DNA from: Formicarius rufipectus
Lineage: Eukaryota; Chordata; Aves; Passeriformes; Formicariidae
NCBI GenBank assembly: GCA_013399695.1
Contig: VXAU01004438.1
Span: 247,409 to 311,408, forward strand
Direction: 5' to 3'
Length of the DNA: 64,000 bases
Under the pieces are notes generated by a model. It ran no database searches, had not been told where the DNA came from, and saw only the letters and a list, made by a program, of their open reading frames with translations. Position numbers and translations under genes: made by a program. Of the stretch, positions 8,977-20,970 are shown piece after piece. The stretch's first letter is position 1, and each line of letters starts with the position of its first letter.

Positions 8977-11959
8977 CCTATGGCTCCATGGCAGTCAGTG
9001 CTGGGAGGGGACAAGGCTCCTGGCTGGGTGCTGCTGTCCCTGCCCTGTGTCACCTCCAGAGCCCTGGGGTGACTTTCACAACCCAGACAGCGAAGCGGCC
9101 GCCCCGCATAGCTGGAGCCAAAATAGTCCCCATCTTCTCCTTGCTGCTGCTCCAGTGGCTCTTAAAATGAAGCCTGAGCTCATGGGAGCGTTTTGGTGTT
9201 TGGTTCAGTTTCCTATTTCTTTATGGCTCTTTTTTTTTAAGCCCTGCTGTCCTCACAGGGTGCTTAATGGGGCCACCCCAGACAGCCCCTTTAGCTTTGG
9301 GGGGGCATCAGAGGGGGTTTGCTCACGTTCTTGGGGACAATCCAGTGCTGGGGCAGGAATAAAGAGTGGCAGAAAGTGCTCCTTAATTAATCACTGGCTA
9401 AGGAACTAATTCCAGAACACTTTGCTCTCCTTAAAATTTCATTAAGAAATCCTGGGGGATGAGTTCCTTTATTTTGCACCAGGTCAACATCCAAAGAGTT
9501 GAGCCTCAAGTAGAAGCAGATTGGCAGGTCCCAACAAAGTCCTAATGGAAGGAATTTATTTACACTGGTTGATGCCTCAGTGGTAGTAAACACTACACTT
9601 AGTAGTGTGTTAATAGCCTGACTGTATGGGGTTTTTTGCTGCTATAAATCAGCTTGTACATTCAGTATTCCCAATCCCACACCATTATAAGGTGACTCTT
9701 TGCATATCAAGAATTTTGGGGGACATGAGGTGCACTTTGTTGCGTTCACTGGTGTGAGGGTTCCAGCTGAATTTTCCTGCCCTGGAGTTGCAAACGCCTG
9801 TGTGTCATGAGATCTTTTAGTAAAAAAAAAAAAAAAATATAGCACGCTGCTCCTATGCCAAATATTCTCTTGGAAAGCTATTCTTGCTCCCACCCCCAAT
9901 AGTAACAAGAAAATGCTGCACTAGGAGTTATTTTTAAGTGGCTGGAAATAGCATCCATATTATTTCAAGCCTCTGATGTATAAAATCTTTGTGAGAAAAG
10001 AACGGACATTTGTTTTGTTGTTTTCTCCCTCTCGTTTATCCTTAAAGCCAAGAGAAGCACCACGTGCCCAAAAGCAACCATTCAAGATGATTGGAAAGCA
10101 CCAGACATCCTCATGTACCAAAAAAAATGATGTTTGTAAATGAAAATTACTGTTATTCGTCCCTTCTCTGTGGTGATTGACCCCAAGACAGAGCTCAGAG
10201 TCCCCCAAACCTGCAGATCCCACCCCACAGATCAACCCTTGCCCTTTATCCCCACGAAGGGACAAGGCTGGCAGAACTCAGGGGGAGCAAAGAGAATCTC
10301 TGCAAATCATTTTGGGATCCTCCCTTGATGAATTCCTTACTACAGGTGTATAAAATATCACAGCAAAAGAAATGTCTCCTGGCAGGTCAGGATGTGGAGG
10401 TTGTGCCACCGACATTAAATAGGTGGGGCTGAGTTTTCAGCTGCACCACATCATTTTTCCTCCAGTGCTGTTGCAATGGGTGTGCAGGAGTTAAGTGTGG
10501 TGCTTGCAGAAGTTGGGAATCTTATTCCAGCAGCACAGTTTATTTATTTTCTCTTCAGACACCTTAGATAGATATAAATAATTAACACAAGTCATGAGTA
10601 ATCAGTATTTTCTGGTATTTTATTTAGGTAGAGCTGGAATTTAACTAAATCCTCAGTATATTTCCACTGCAACAGTCAGCTTATGACTTCAAAGACAACA
10701 GAATTTGTACCATATGTGTCAGGAGTAGCTGGAGAACTTGTAAAATAACATCTTAAATGCAGTCACACTGTGTACTTCACTTTTAAAGATTATATTCTTC
10801 AAAAGAGGAGTTTTTGCTAGATGCTTTTATGCTCCTCATTTTGAGTGTAGATCCTCCTAAAAGCATTAAACGGTCAAATGTTTTCCTGTGAATTTTAATT
10901 CATTTTATGGCTACTTTTTGCCTGTAATTAGCTCCTCTCCCCATTCTGTAGCCAGAATTAATCACTCCTGCAATGAGTAGTGGTGAGTTTTTGGAGTGAC
11001 CCTGTGTTTGGAACACAAGAATGCACCCCCAGGAGAACCTGTGCAACAGCAGACTGTTTATTTGATGGATAACCTTTTTTCCCCCCTTCCAAACTGTATC
11101 TAATCAAATCCTTCCAAAGCAATGCCATGCATCCCATGCATGTCCCATAATTCTCTCTGGAGACAGTGCACAGCTGCTCAGTTAGTATTAGCTGCTTCTT
11201 ATGGCTTGGTATTTTCTTTCAATAAAAATCCCAGATGGCCGTGTGTCTTTCACACCACCGTTGTAAATATGAGCCTGCTTCAGGTGCAGAGGTGATGTAA
11301 GTGCATATAATGCTGCTTTAAGGGGGGAAAATCCCACCCTGAGCTCGATTAGTGCCTGTTTTTCTCTGGTCCCTGGGATGGCCACGCTCGATCCAGTGGC
11401 AGGAGTGACAGAGAACTGAAGGAGTTGTGTGTTAGGGAGGACACGGCCATCCTGGAGCTGTGGGAAGAGCAGCAGCTCTGCAGGGCTGAGCTCCCTGCCT
11501 GTGTTTGGCACTGCAACTGTTCCAGCTCTGGCTCTGAGCTGTGGGAAGTGCAGGAGAAATCTCCAAGCCTCCCACTTTTCCCAAGTTTGCAGATGCTTTG
11601 GTTTCCTCCTGCTCACACCAACACGTCCTCTTTGGGTGGGAGGGGGACCGTTGTCAATCACTTGCTTGGGGACTGCTGGTTTATGAGGGGGTTTGTTGCT
11701 CATTTTAAGGTGGGAGACACTGATACCAAACACCATCCCAGGTATCCCAGGTTCTAAATTTGTTTCTCTGTTGGAAAAGGGTAATTGGAGCACATCTGTT
11801 CCGAGGAGCGGGGCATGGGGAGGGCTGGACCTCACCTGAGTCATCTCCAGTTCTTCTTGTGGAGCCTCTTGGCTTGAGCACATCCCTTGAGGTCATGGCT
11901 GTGTTGCTTCAGGGTCCCAAATTCCAGCCACTGTTCACCTGCAGGCCTGTGCACCAGGA
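8977..11959. other. Unique sequence, no gene seen
   Basis: About 3 kb with no recognised transposon except a 16-base A run at 9822-9837. A 231-codon minus-strand frame (11188-11883) has no recognisable domain and overlaps a plus-strand open frame of 110 codons, so it looks like a chance frame in a GC-richer patch. The rest is AT-rich intergenic-type DNA. Confidence 0.5.
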
Positions 11960-12080
11960 GGTGCCCAAGGAACACCTGGATGTGGCACTCGTTGCTCTGG
12001 GCTGGGGGACAACGTGGGCACGGGTCGGACTCTGTGGTCTCCGAGTGCTTTTCCAACCCCAGTGGTTCTGGGATTCTTTG
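11960..12080 (+). mobile_element. CR1 LINE 3' fragment, sense, short
   Basis: Short sense CR1 end: 'aacacctggatgtggcactc' at 11970-11989, 'ctgggctgggggacaacgtg', then 'gcttttccaaccccagtgg' and a remnant of the terminal octamer 'ttctgggattctttg'. Severely 5' truncated. Belongs with the 'gtcttttccaacc' subfamily. Confidence 0.75.
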
Positions 12081-13486
12081 TTGTAGCCACGTCCCAGACA
12101 AAGGCTGAGATCCTGCAGAGCTAACAAGCATTGAAGAGTGGTTCCCACGTGTTGCTGTCTAACACCAGCTCAGCCTCCCCCCACAGTCAGGCAGGAGGAT
12201 CCAGGAGCAGATCCAGAGAGATAGGAAACAGGGACAGACCCGAGGACATAGTCCTGCTGTGGGACTGTGATTATTGTTAGAACTGGTGTTGGTGGTGGCC
12301 ACCACCTTTCTGTGCCCCTGGCCAGTCTCTCTGTTGAACCTTTGCAGCAGAAGTGGTGAATTTTCAGGCACAGAGCTCTGCTGGGAGCACTGAGCTGCAC
12401 TCACAGGGCAGGGCTGTGCCCACCATGTGTTTCCCAGGCTGTTTGAAGCCCCACGTGTGCTGAAGCTTCCACAATTTCTTTTGGCAGCCTTCTTGGGTCA
12501 GAATACCCCACTGTCAACAAATTCAGTTTTTAATTGTATCTTAGATTTCTCCCTTCCTACTCCTGAGTGGACTCACGGCCCATAAAGACAATGACAAAAC
12601 TCCTTGGAGTTAAACACAGCAATTTCAGCACTAATATTTCTACCATTTAAAAATGTGTAGGCAGTTCTCTTTCCCCCCCAGTTTTTCAGAGCTGTTTTAA
12701 ACTGGTGTCCATAACTGAGTGTTTTTTTAAATTCTAACAATTTTTCATTTCTTCCTGTTCACTTACATTTGTTATTCTTCTTCCACGAATCTTCTGTCAT
12801 TAATTTAAACCTTTCTGGTGATGAAACTCCTCAGTTGGAGCCTCAGCACATGCAGTGGTGTATCACTTCAGCTTTATTTGCCCTGCCAAGCTCAGTTGCT
12901 CACTCCTGGAGCTGCCATTCACCATTACCATGCTGAATAGTTTCTATTTATTTCATTTTTCTAGTGCAGAAGCGTTTCAGATCATTTTCTCTGCTCTGGA
13001 CTTGTAGCAGATTTTCTAAGCTGAGGAGGTTTTTTTCATCCAGTTCTGTCAGTTTGATTCTCTGATTCCTTTTCGCAACACTTTTATCATTCCTCCTTAA
13101 AACTTCAATGTCTTCTGAGATATTTTTCTTTTCTCTTAATGTTCATTTTCATGTTGCTTACTTTTTATTCCAGGACACATAATAAAGTGAGTAGAAGGCC
13201 AGAACATTGCCAGTCTTTGTGGAATAGTGTGGATGTAACAGTGCATTGCATTTGTCTTTGATGAAGGGGGGTTTTATTCTGTTTATTAGCACTGTGTATC
13301 TGTTTCCAGTCCCTGTGTGTGTGTGTGCCTGTGGACTTCACAAGGATGTGCAGAGATGAACTTGGTGTTGGATGGATATCCAGGAAACACCAGTAGGATG
13401 GTGTGGAAAATACCAGTTCTTGGCACAGCAGTTGGTTTGAACATAGATGGGATGTTAGGAGGGAATTGTTGGCTGTGCAGGAGATG
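12081..13486. other. Unique sequence with short (TG)7 run
   Basis: No gene or transposon is recognised. A (TG)7 microsatellite is at 13314-13327. The stretch 12500-13160 is AT-rich. Minus-strand open frames reaching 206 codons near the end run into the adjacent CR1 and are not genes. Confidence 0.5.
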
Positions 13487-13806
13487 CCTAAAGGAGCTCC
13501 AGGAGAGGTGGAAAGGGATGTGGGACAAGGCATGGAGGGACAGGACACAGGGAATGGCTTCCCAGTGCCAGAGGGCAGGGATGGGGGGGATATTGGGAAG
13601 GAATTGGTGTCTAGGAGGGTGGGCAGGCCCTAGCACAGGGTGGGCAGAGAAGCTGTGGCTGCCCCTGGATCCCTGGAAGTGTCCAAGGGCAGGTTGGATG
13701 GGGCTTGGAGCCCCCTGGGCTGGTGGGAGGTGTCCCTGCCCGTGGCAGGGGTGGGACTGGATGGGCTTTGAGGTCCCTTCCAATCCAAACCATTCCATGA
13801 TTCCTT
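13487..13806 (+). mobile_element. CR1 LINE fragment, 3' end, sense
   Basis: Sense CR1 with all its landmark blocks in order: 'cctaaaggagctccaggag', 'gggacaaggcatggaggg', 'ggaatggcttcccagtgcc', 'ttgggaaggaattgg', 'gagggtgggcaggccc', 'agaagctgtggctgcccc', 'gtgtccctgcccgtggcag' and 'gaggtcccttccaatcc', ending with 'ccattccatgattcc' at about 13806. This is the 'gaggtcccttccaaccc' subfamily, the commonest in the window. 5' truncated. Overlapping open frames of 70-163 codons are artefacts of the repeat. Confidence 0.9.
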
Positions 13807-15808
13807 GATAACAAGCAAAGATGGTACTGAGGACTTTTCCAAGTCTGTTCACTGCTTTGAGACAAATGTCTTGAGGAGCAGGAACAGCCAAGTGCCCGCT
13901 TATCACTTCTTGTCTTCTCTGCTGGTGAGCATTGAAAAGGCTCCCCGGGGCAGTGGCCCCAAGGCTGCCAGAGCTCCAGGAGCCCTTGGGGGAGCCTTTT
14001 GGTGCCTAAATAGGAATTTTAGGCTCCATCCTTACATAAGATGTTTATGCAGCTGCAATCTTGGAATTCTTAGTAACCCGTTGTTTCTTGGATGCTGAGA
14101 ACAGTGGGCACCACACCGAGTGTGACTGTCACCACAGTTTGCCAAGAGGGGCCCCAAATCTTTGTTATCTTCAAGAAGGAAGGCAAGATCATTAAAATCA
14201 TTAAAAAGAATTCTCCAGTGCCTGCTACTTCTTAATTACTTGTAAATTCATTATTTTAGACTCCACTCAGAGTCTATCCTGCCAGGTCAGTAGCCTACAG
14301 GTTCTGAATATAATTTTATTAGTGTCTTTGAAGCCATCTCTTACCTATTTAAAAATACTTCAAAATGTAATTATTTTAATTATTCTTAATCCTACAGGTT
14401 GCATTGCTAATTATTCCTGATATTATAAATTTATTTTATTGTGTGGGGTGGATTTTGTCTGACTAGTTTTGGGGGTTTAATTAAAAGTTCTAATGGATTT
14501 ATTATTAATAGCTTTGGGCTCTATTAACTGGAATGCTAATCACCTTTTCTCCCCAGTATTTTCTGTGGGCAATCAGAAAAGTCATGCAGTCCCTCTCAGC
14601 TAATTCTTGGAGTGGGATGATTTACAGCTTCCAGGGAAGGCTTTTCCTGCCTTCTGCAATGGAAGTGGTCTTGGATGATCAAGGTTCTTATGGAGAATTT
14701 GCCTCTCCTGTAACAGTTCTACCAGCCAGGGTGTCATACCCTAATGTGATGTGACCTTGCAAACACTTGTCTGTATTAACAAGATTTTCCCCCCAAAGTG
14801 GCCAAACTCACAGTGGCCAAACTTCTGGCCCATGTCCATTCTGGAAACACGGAAAGAATTTGAAATATATGGGAAATGAGGAGCGGGGAAGTGGGAGAGG
14901 GCTCTGAGAGCTAAGAACCAGAGCTGAGGATGTGACCTGAAAGCCCTCCAGGAGCCTTGGGAGCTGTGGGAGAGGCCGTGGAGAGGAGTGGGGCTGTATG
15001 GGAGGGGCTCATGGGTGGTGGAGGGCATGGGAAGCAGGAATTTGGGTGCAGTGGAGTGGGCTGGGGCCATGGGACATCGGGGCGTTGACCTCCCTGTGGG
15101 TCTGTCCTGCACGTGGCACATCACAGACCTTGCACATTTACAGCATTATTTCTGAAGTCCACATGTTGGTTGATTTATTAAACATCCCTGCTGTAACTGT
15201 GGTCTGGGTTAGGGAAGATTCTGTGGTCTAGAGCTCTCCTGAACCCTCCCACTGCTGTGCTGGTCCCACACAGGCAGGCTGAGAGGGTGCCTGAAAACAG
15301 CACTTCCCAGCACCAGAACTGGGTTCCAAGGTTTGGAACCAACAAGGTGGGTGGAAAAGCTTGAAATGAGGTGGGGGTCTGGGAGTGAGTCATGAGGGAC
15401 ACAAGGTGACCATGGAGGGTTAGTTAGGAAAGGCTGGAGGGCTGGTTTGAGGGGCTGGGAAGAATTATGGGGGACAGACTGGCTGTGCAATGCACTGAGA
15501 AAAACAAGAGTCACCAAACTATTATTCATGCAAAAGATGTGAATAGTTTGGCAGCCTGCAGCCATCTGGTTATAGTCAAAGTGTCCATCCTGAGGCCTTC
15601 AGAGTGCACAGTGAGCACAGATCCTGCAGTTCTTTCCATTCTTTCACCTCTTATGTACATTCCCAGGAAGAAAACGCTTCGAAAGAAATGCTGGGAATTC
15701 AGACATTTCACCACGTTGCACAAGAGCGATGATTAAAATTAAAAACCAAACCCAAACATACCAAAAATTCACTTTATTAAGATATATTGTGAAGCCTTCT
15801 GATAATGC
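13807..15808. other. Unique sequence, no gene seen
   Basis: 14140-14560 is strongly AT-rich; 14870-15060 is purine- and G-rich. No recognised repeat, splice-bounded frame or RNA gene. Confidence 0.5.
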
Positions 15809-15900
15809 TCACAGAATGACAGGATATCCTGAGCTGGAAGGGACCCACAAGGATCATCGAGTCCAACCCTGAGCCCTAACAGGCCCATCCCCTGGAGTGA
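15809..15900 (-). mobile_element. CR1 LINE 3' tip, antisense
   Basis: Reverse complement of a CR1 3' terminus: 'tcacagaatgacaggatatc' (tail remnant), 'gagctggaagggaccc' and 'gatcatcgagtccaaccc'. Only about 90 bases remain. A second tail-like remnant ('aatcatagaatcat') occurs at 15926-15939, next to the minisatellite. Confidence 0.7.
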
Positions 15901-15956
15901 GATTTAAAGGAGCTCAGGGAGATTTAAATCATAGAATCATATTGAATTTTCATAGG

Positions 15957-16076
15957 GGAAAGAGGTATAAGGGAAAAGAGGAATAAGGGAAAAGAGGTAT
16001 AAGGGAAAAGAGGTATAAGGGAAAAGAGGAATAAGGGAAAAGAGGTATAAGGGAAAAGAGGTATAAGGGAAAAGAC
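15957..16076. repeat. 16-bp minisatellite with 48-bp higher-order pattern
   Basis: About 7.5 copies of a 16-bp unit (agaggtataagggaaa). Units start at 15961, 15977, 15993, 16009, 16025, 16041 and 16057. The second and fifth carry 'aat' where the others carry 'tat', which gives the order tat-aat-tat, tat-aat-tat, tat: a 48-bp block duplicated as a unit. It adjoins a CR1 3' tip. Confidence 0.9.
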
Positions 16077-16239
16077 TCTCCTTGTCTTGGGAAAATCAGA
16101 GGAAGGATTGTGTACTGCCTGGTCTGGACATGTGGATGGGACCGTTTGGGGTACTCTGGCTCTTCCCTCCCTTGTTGAACTCCACTTGTAGTGTTTCCTT
16201 ATCACTTTATACCTGAGAGGAAGCCCAGAACACGGATCA

Positions 16240-16680
16240 CGTGAATTCCCCCCCCCGCCCCAACCAGACCGTCCTACAGCAGCCGAGCCCTGCGTAAACA
16301 GAACAATTCAGCGGTAAAATGCCATTTCTCGTCTGCCCCTCTAACGCTGAAAGCCAATTGAACGGAAAGTTTGCCTCTGTAAACCAATTTCCTGATTAAA
16401 AGCCGCCCCCTCCGCCCGTCCCTCCCGTCCATCGGGGCGTCTTTGCCTCCTCTCCGGGGCTCTCCAGACAAATGCAAAGTGACATCTGCGAGCACGGGCA
16501 GCTATTACTGGCACTCAGGGCTTAATGCACTGACCTGGCGTTGCCTGCCTGGCCTTGGCACCGCCGGGATTAGGCTCGGGAGCGTCTCCCTGGCCGTGTT
16601 TATCCCCCTTCCAGCCATCCATCCCTGCTGTGCCCACGCCCCACGTTCGAAGGGAGCTGTTTGCTGAGGACCCGGAGGTG
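16240..16680. promoter_or_regulatory. Orphan CpG-island-like segment
   Basis: By eye this 440-bp segment has roughly 27 CpG dinucleotides and is GC-rich, in contrast to the CpG-poor surroundings. It contains CCAAT-type (gccaattg), GC-box-like (ccgccccctccgcccg) and octamer-like (atgcaaag) sequences. It is not CR1 or LTR as far as I can tell. Frames of 73-74 codons are open on both strands but match nothing. It could be a promoter, an enhancer or a conserved element of a distant gene. Function is inferred. Confidence 0.45.
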
Positions 16681-17656
16681 CTGTGACTCTGGGTGGTGGT
16701 GGGGGATGTAGTTCAGGGAGGAAGAGAAAGGTGAATGCCCAGTGAATGTGGGAGAATTCGCTTTATTTTCGTTGGAAACCCCTCGATCTCAGAGGGGTAA
16801 TTGGAAAATAAGGTGGCGTTCACGTGGCTTAAATGTCAGTTGAAATACTTGTGGAGCTCTGAACTGCTGCACCACAGACTGCTCTGATTGCACCAACCTC
16901 CCCTGTGAGTCTCTTTCCAGTAATCAGGAAAGCGAATTTCTTTACAAGCCAGGGGGAGAAGTGAATTTATAGTTATTCCCTGCCAACTGCTTAAAAAGCT
17001 GCCAGCTAATCTGTTTCCCTGCTTTTTGTGTCAAAGTTGAAATCCATCTTGACTCGAGCTGAATTCTTTGTGGAAGAGCCTGGTGACTGCTGGTGTTTTC
17101 CTGCTGCAGAGCTGCCCTGGACAGAAAACTTCAGAGAGCATTTTTTGTAGCCACACACTCCGAGGTGGAGCCTGAGAACTCTGACAGAGGGAGAACGGGG
17201 TTTGTGCTGGCCCCTTGTTCACACTGTCAGGCACAGCAGTTACTGGGCTTTGTGGGGTTTCATAGGAAAATTGCGTGTTGTTTAGGGGAGTTTTACCCCG
17301 TTCCTTTGGTGAACAACATGAGTGTGACCTGTGCTGTTACCCTTGGTGTTTGTACAACACATGCTCTGTGTCTGGAGCGGGCAGGCAGAGTGGACAGTGA
17401 GCTCAGTCAGCTCTGTCAGGATTGCTTTTCCAGGATAGTGTGCTGGCCACTGCTTCCCATGGGAATTCTGCCCTTCATCAGCCCTTCACTGAGGCTCCTG
17501 CTCCTTCTCTTCCACTTCTTCTACTACTTTGTCACTGTTTCTGCAGGCTCTGCCCCATCTTCTGGGATTTCCTTTTGTCCTCACACTCTAATCATCCCTT
17601 TCTCTCATGAGTCATTGCTCTCTGGGATTGATCCACCTGATATTTCTGGTATTTGC
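16681..17656. other. Unique sequence, no gene seen
   Basis: Flank of the CpG-rich segment. A 200-codon plus-strand frame (17093-17695) has no recognisable domain and ends inside a CR1 fragment, so it is treated as chance. Confidence 0.45.
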
Positions 17657-17785
17657 CCCATCCCTAGAAGTGTTCAGACAGGGCAACTGGGCTAGTGGAA
17701 GGTGTCCCTGACCATGGCAGGGGGTGGAACCTTAAGTGATTTCTGAGGTCCCTTCCCACCCAAGCCGTTCCAGGAGTCTGTGGTC
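17657..17785 (+). mobile_element. CR1 LINE 3' fragment, sense
   Basis: Short sense CR1 end: 'ccatccctagaagtgttcag', 'gggctagtggaaggtgtccc', 'accatggcagggggtgg' and 'gaggtcccttcccaccc', with a mutated tail ('ccgttccaggagtctgtgg'). Older than most copies here, judging by its changes. Confidence 0.8.
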
Positions 17786-20744
17786 CTGCTGCTTGGGTGT
17801 CAAACTGCTTTCCCGTTGTCTTAATGCTTTTTAAGGCAGAAAAGGTGAATTTGGCACCAATTTTGGATGCTGTTGGTGCTTAGCAGATTCAGGAAATGCC
17901 TATTCCTTTCCCAGTCTGCCACAGATTTCTTTTATAATTTCAGAAAAGCCTCTCTGTGTTTCAGTATATTACAGAGAGAAATAGAAAGGTGTTTTCCATG
18001 GTTCCTGTTGCAATATTTAGATATAATTATGGAAAATATGTAAATGTAAGCAAGGCAAGGGTGGGTAGGAGCCATGGCTTCATCTTCATTCCAGTGCACA
18101 GCAGTGGTCAGGAACATTACAACAAAGTGGAAAGCACTGTGGTATAACATTCCTCCAGCTTCCATAAATCCATGTGTGTTCTCCCTGGATGATCCTGGAA
18201 CATCTCCCTGGATGTTCCACACCTCTGAACACCATCACCAGGAAGGGGCAACTGGCCCAGCTCCAGCCCTTGGAGCTCATTGCTCCCCTGAGCATTCCCA
18301 GGGGTGTTCTTGGCACAGCCTTTTCCTGATGGGCATCATTTGCAACACAATTCTTTTGCAGGGTTGTCAGAGTCTTTATTAGTCACCAGTACTTTTCTTC
18401 TAAAAAAAGTGTGTCTTTGAGGATTCAAGTGAAAGCATCTCGGTCAAACTAATGCTCCTGTTCAAACTTTCACCTCTAGGTTTTCAAACAGATTCAAAGA
18501 GAGTATATGGTAAAGTCATTAGCAGGGCCATGAACACTGGTTTGGTATTCGCATTAGGAATTTGAAATATAAAGTAATTAAACAGCATGTGTGCAGCTTA
18601 CAGGTGTCATGCAGGTGTGTTTTCTCTTTGGGACTGTTACCTGAGTACAGCAGAGATCCTGATTTTGGGGCACATCCTTACAGACACGCTGTGCTTGCAC
18701 GAGGTGGCATCACTGGGAGTCATTTCGGCAGTCCTCTTTTGATCCTGAGCCGCAGGAGATGGTTCAGGAGGCCCCGTGGGATTTGGGTTTGCCCCCTGTC
18801 TCAAACACAGGAGGAAACTCCCAGAGAGCTGCTCCGTTTTTCGAGGCTTGTGTTGGCGTCCCCGATTTCTTCACACCAAGTGCCAGCAGTGCCTTTCCCT
18901 GTGCTGGAATAAATAAATCAATCTGCACATGGTTTCCCCCAGTTCTTCAACAGGAAATGTTAGACCTGACAGTGTGTGACAAATGGGGTTCCCTTGCCTG
19001 ATAATCTGTGCCTGCTTTGACTCATTGCAATAACAAAACTCGGTGTTGATGCTTTGGTTGGTGATTTCAGAGTCCGACAGCTCTGGACGTGGAAAGAGCC
19101 CTTGTTAAAACAACTCTGCTTGGGAACAATGGTGCTCAATGTTTAGGAAATCCATTCCTACCCACAAACACATCCTGGCCTAAAGCCTCTTCTGCCAAAC
19201 CTGTTGTTTTCGAGGTCATGGTTAGAAGGTTTTCCTTTCAGCCTTGGCTCAGGCCTGTTGTGCAACTTCCTCCTCTCAACAGTAAAGGAATTTAACCTTT
19301 CCCAGCCCTTTCTGGGCACATCCCATCACATACCTGTCATTGATAAAGCGCATTTATTCCTTGGCTGACACTGTTCCACAGCAGGCAGGTTCTGATGGTT
19401 CCAGTGCAGCAGTGCCCTTGTTAAAAGCCTCAATCATACCTGGTGTTATTAAGGGTAATAATTATCTCTGCAGTGCTGGCACAGGGCTACTGCCTCGGAA
19501 ATGTAAGGTGTGTCTTGCTACTTCATTTCTGATTCTCAGTTGTTTAGATTCAAGTGTGAAAGTGGGCATTAAAGCTGTGGTGACCCAATTATAGTTATGG
19601 CAGCTGTCAATCACCAGGGATTTAAAGAAAGGCATTGAGGAGCTGGGAAAATGGATAAAATATTTTCATTGACAATTCATCATTGCAATCCTCAATGGTC
19701 TTCATAAAAATCAATTCAAAATCTAGTTGGCAATTTAAAAACAGCATTTGAGATTGTTCATTTCCTGCCCAGACTTGTTCATTGTGGGTGCAATATTCCC
19801 CATTAAATGCTAAAGAGCATGTGGAACCATATCCATATTTACCTTGGCCAGATATGTTCCTGTGACAAACCCCTCCTTCATCATTTTAATTTAACTGCCC
19901 TCCTGCAGAGGTGACCTCTGGGATGGAGTGGATATTGTATGTGGGCACAAATGGAATTAATAAATGCCCCTGTCCATCTCCCCTCAGAGCAGGGACAGAT
20001 TGTGGTGATTTAAATGTCAACAGAGTTATTTTACTTCTGCTCATTTTAGTGAATGCATCCAGTTAATGTGCTGGTCCAGCATGGTTGGATGTCCCACTCA
20101 TCTGCAGGGACATTCCAGAGCAATAAGGCTGCAGGTTTTAAATGGGGGATGGTTTCACCCTCCAAGCAGCAGGTTGGGTGTCCTGGACTGACCATGCAGA
20201 CTCCCTGGAACCACAGGTTGAGGTGCTGGCAGCCAGCCCTGCCCAGGGGCACACGTGGCACTGCTCTGCTCAGGTGTCACACTCAGAGGGTGAACTGGCA
20301 GTGCCACCCCTGCCACCCTCGCTCCTGAGTGCTGGGATTGCCCTGCTCCCCTCTGCTTCCTGAGCACTGAGAGAGGAAAACACCAACACCAGGCTTTTGG
20401 GGCTGTGGGGACGTACATTTGGGATGTGCTGAACCACTTCCCTGTGGCAAGAGTTGAGAGGAAATGGAGAGTTTGCCCCAGAATGGAATATCTTGCGGTT
20501 TGGAGGAAGAATGTGGAAGTTCAGGTGTTACCTGAACTCGGCCTTGTCATTGAGGTGGCTGGGGAACTGCACTTGGTGGTTTGGTGAGGTCTGCCTTAAT
20601 TACAGAACTCGGAGAGAGGTCAAAGACAGGGCTCTGGAGAAACCTGGGCCAGGACTTAGAGGGGGCTTAGGAGAAGGTGGGAGAGGAACTTTGTCCACGG
20701 GCAGATAGTGATATGACAAAGGGGAATGGTTTTGAACTGAGAGG
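17786..20744. other. Unique sequence, no gene seen
   Basis: About 3 kb without a recognised transposon, RNA gene or exon. Composition alternates between AT-rich (19600-20040) and mildly GC-rich (20140-20420) stretches. Open frames do not exceed about 116 codons. Confidence 0.5.
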
Positions 20745-20970
20745 GGAGTTTTAGATGACATATTGGGAAGGAATTCCTGGCTGGGAGGGTGGGCAGGCCC
20801 TGGCACAGGTTTCCCTGTGGCTGCTCCATCCCTGGCAGTGTCCAAGGCCACGCTGGATGGGATTTGGAGTAACCTGGGATGGTGGAAGGTGTCCCTGCCC
20901 ATGGCAGGGGAGTGGGACTGGATGGGCTTTGAGGTCCCTTCCAACCCAAACCACTCTGAGATTCTTTGAA
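20745..20970 (+). mobile_element. CR1 LINE fragment, 3' end, sense
   Basis: Sense CR1 of the 'gaggtcccttccaaccc' subfamily: 'ttgggaaggaattcctggc', 'gagggtgggcaggccc', 'gtccctgcccatggcagg', 'gactggatgggctttgagg' and the end 'aaccactctgagattctttga'. An internal block near 20810-20830 is shortened compared with the copies at 13487 and 27372. 5' truncated. Confidence 0.9.

Noticed and set aside
11188..11883. 231-codon minus-strand frame
   Set aside because: No recognisable domain, no splice evidence, overlapped by an open plus-strand frame; such a length is possible by chance in 64 kb.
17093..17695. 200-codon plus-strand frame
   Set aside because: Ends inside a CR1 fragment and shows no family resemblance.
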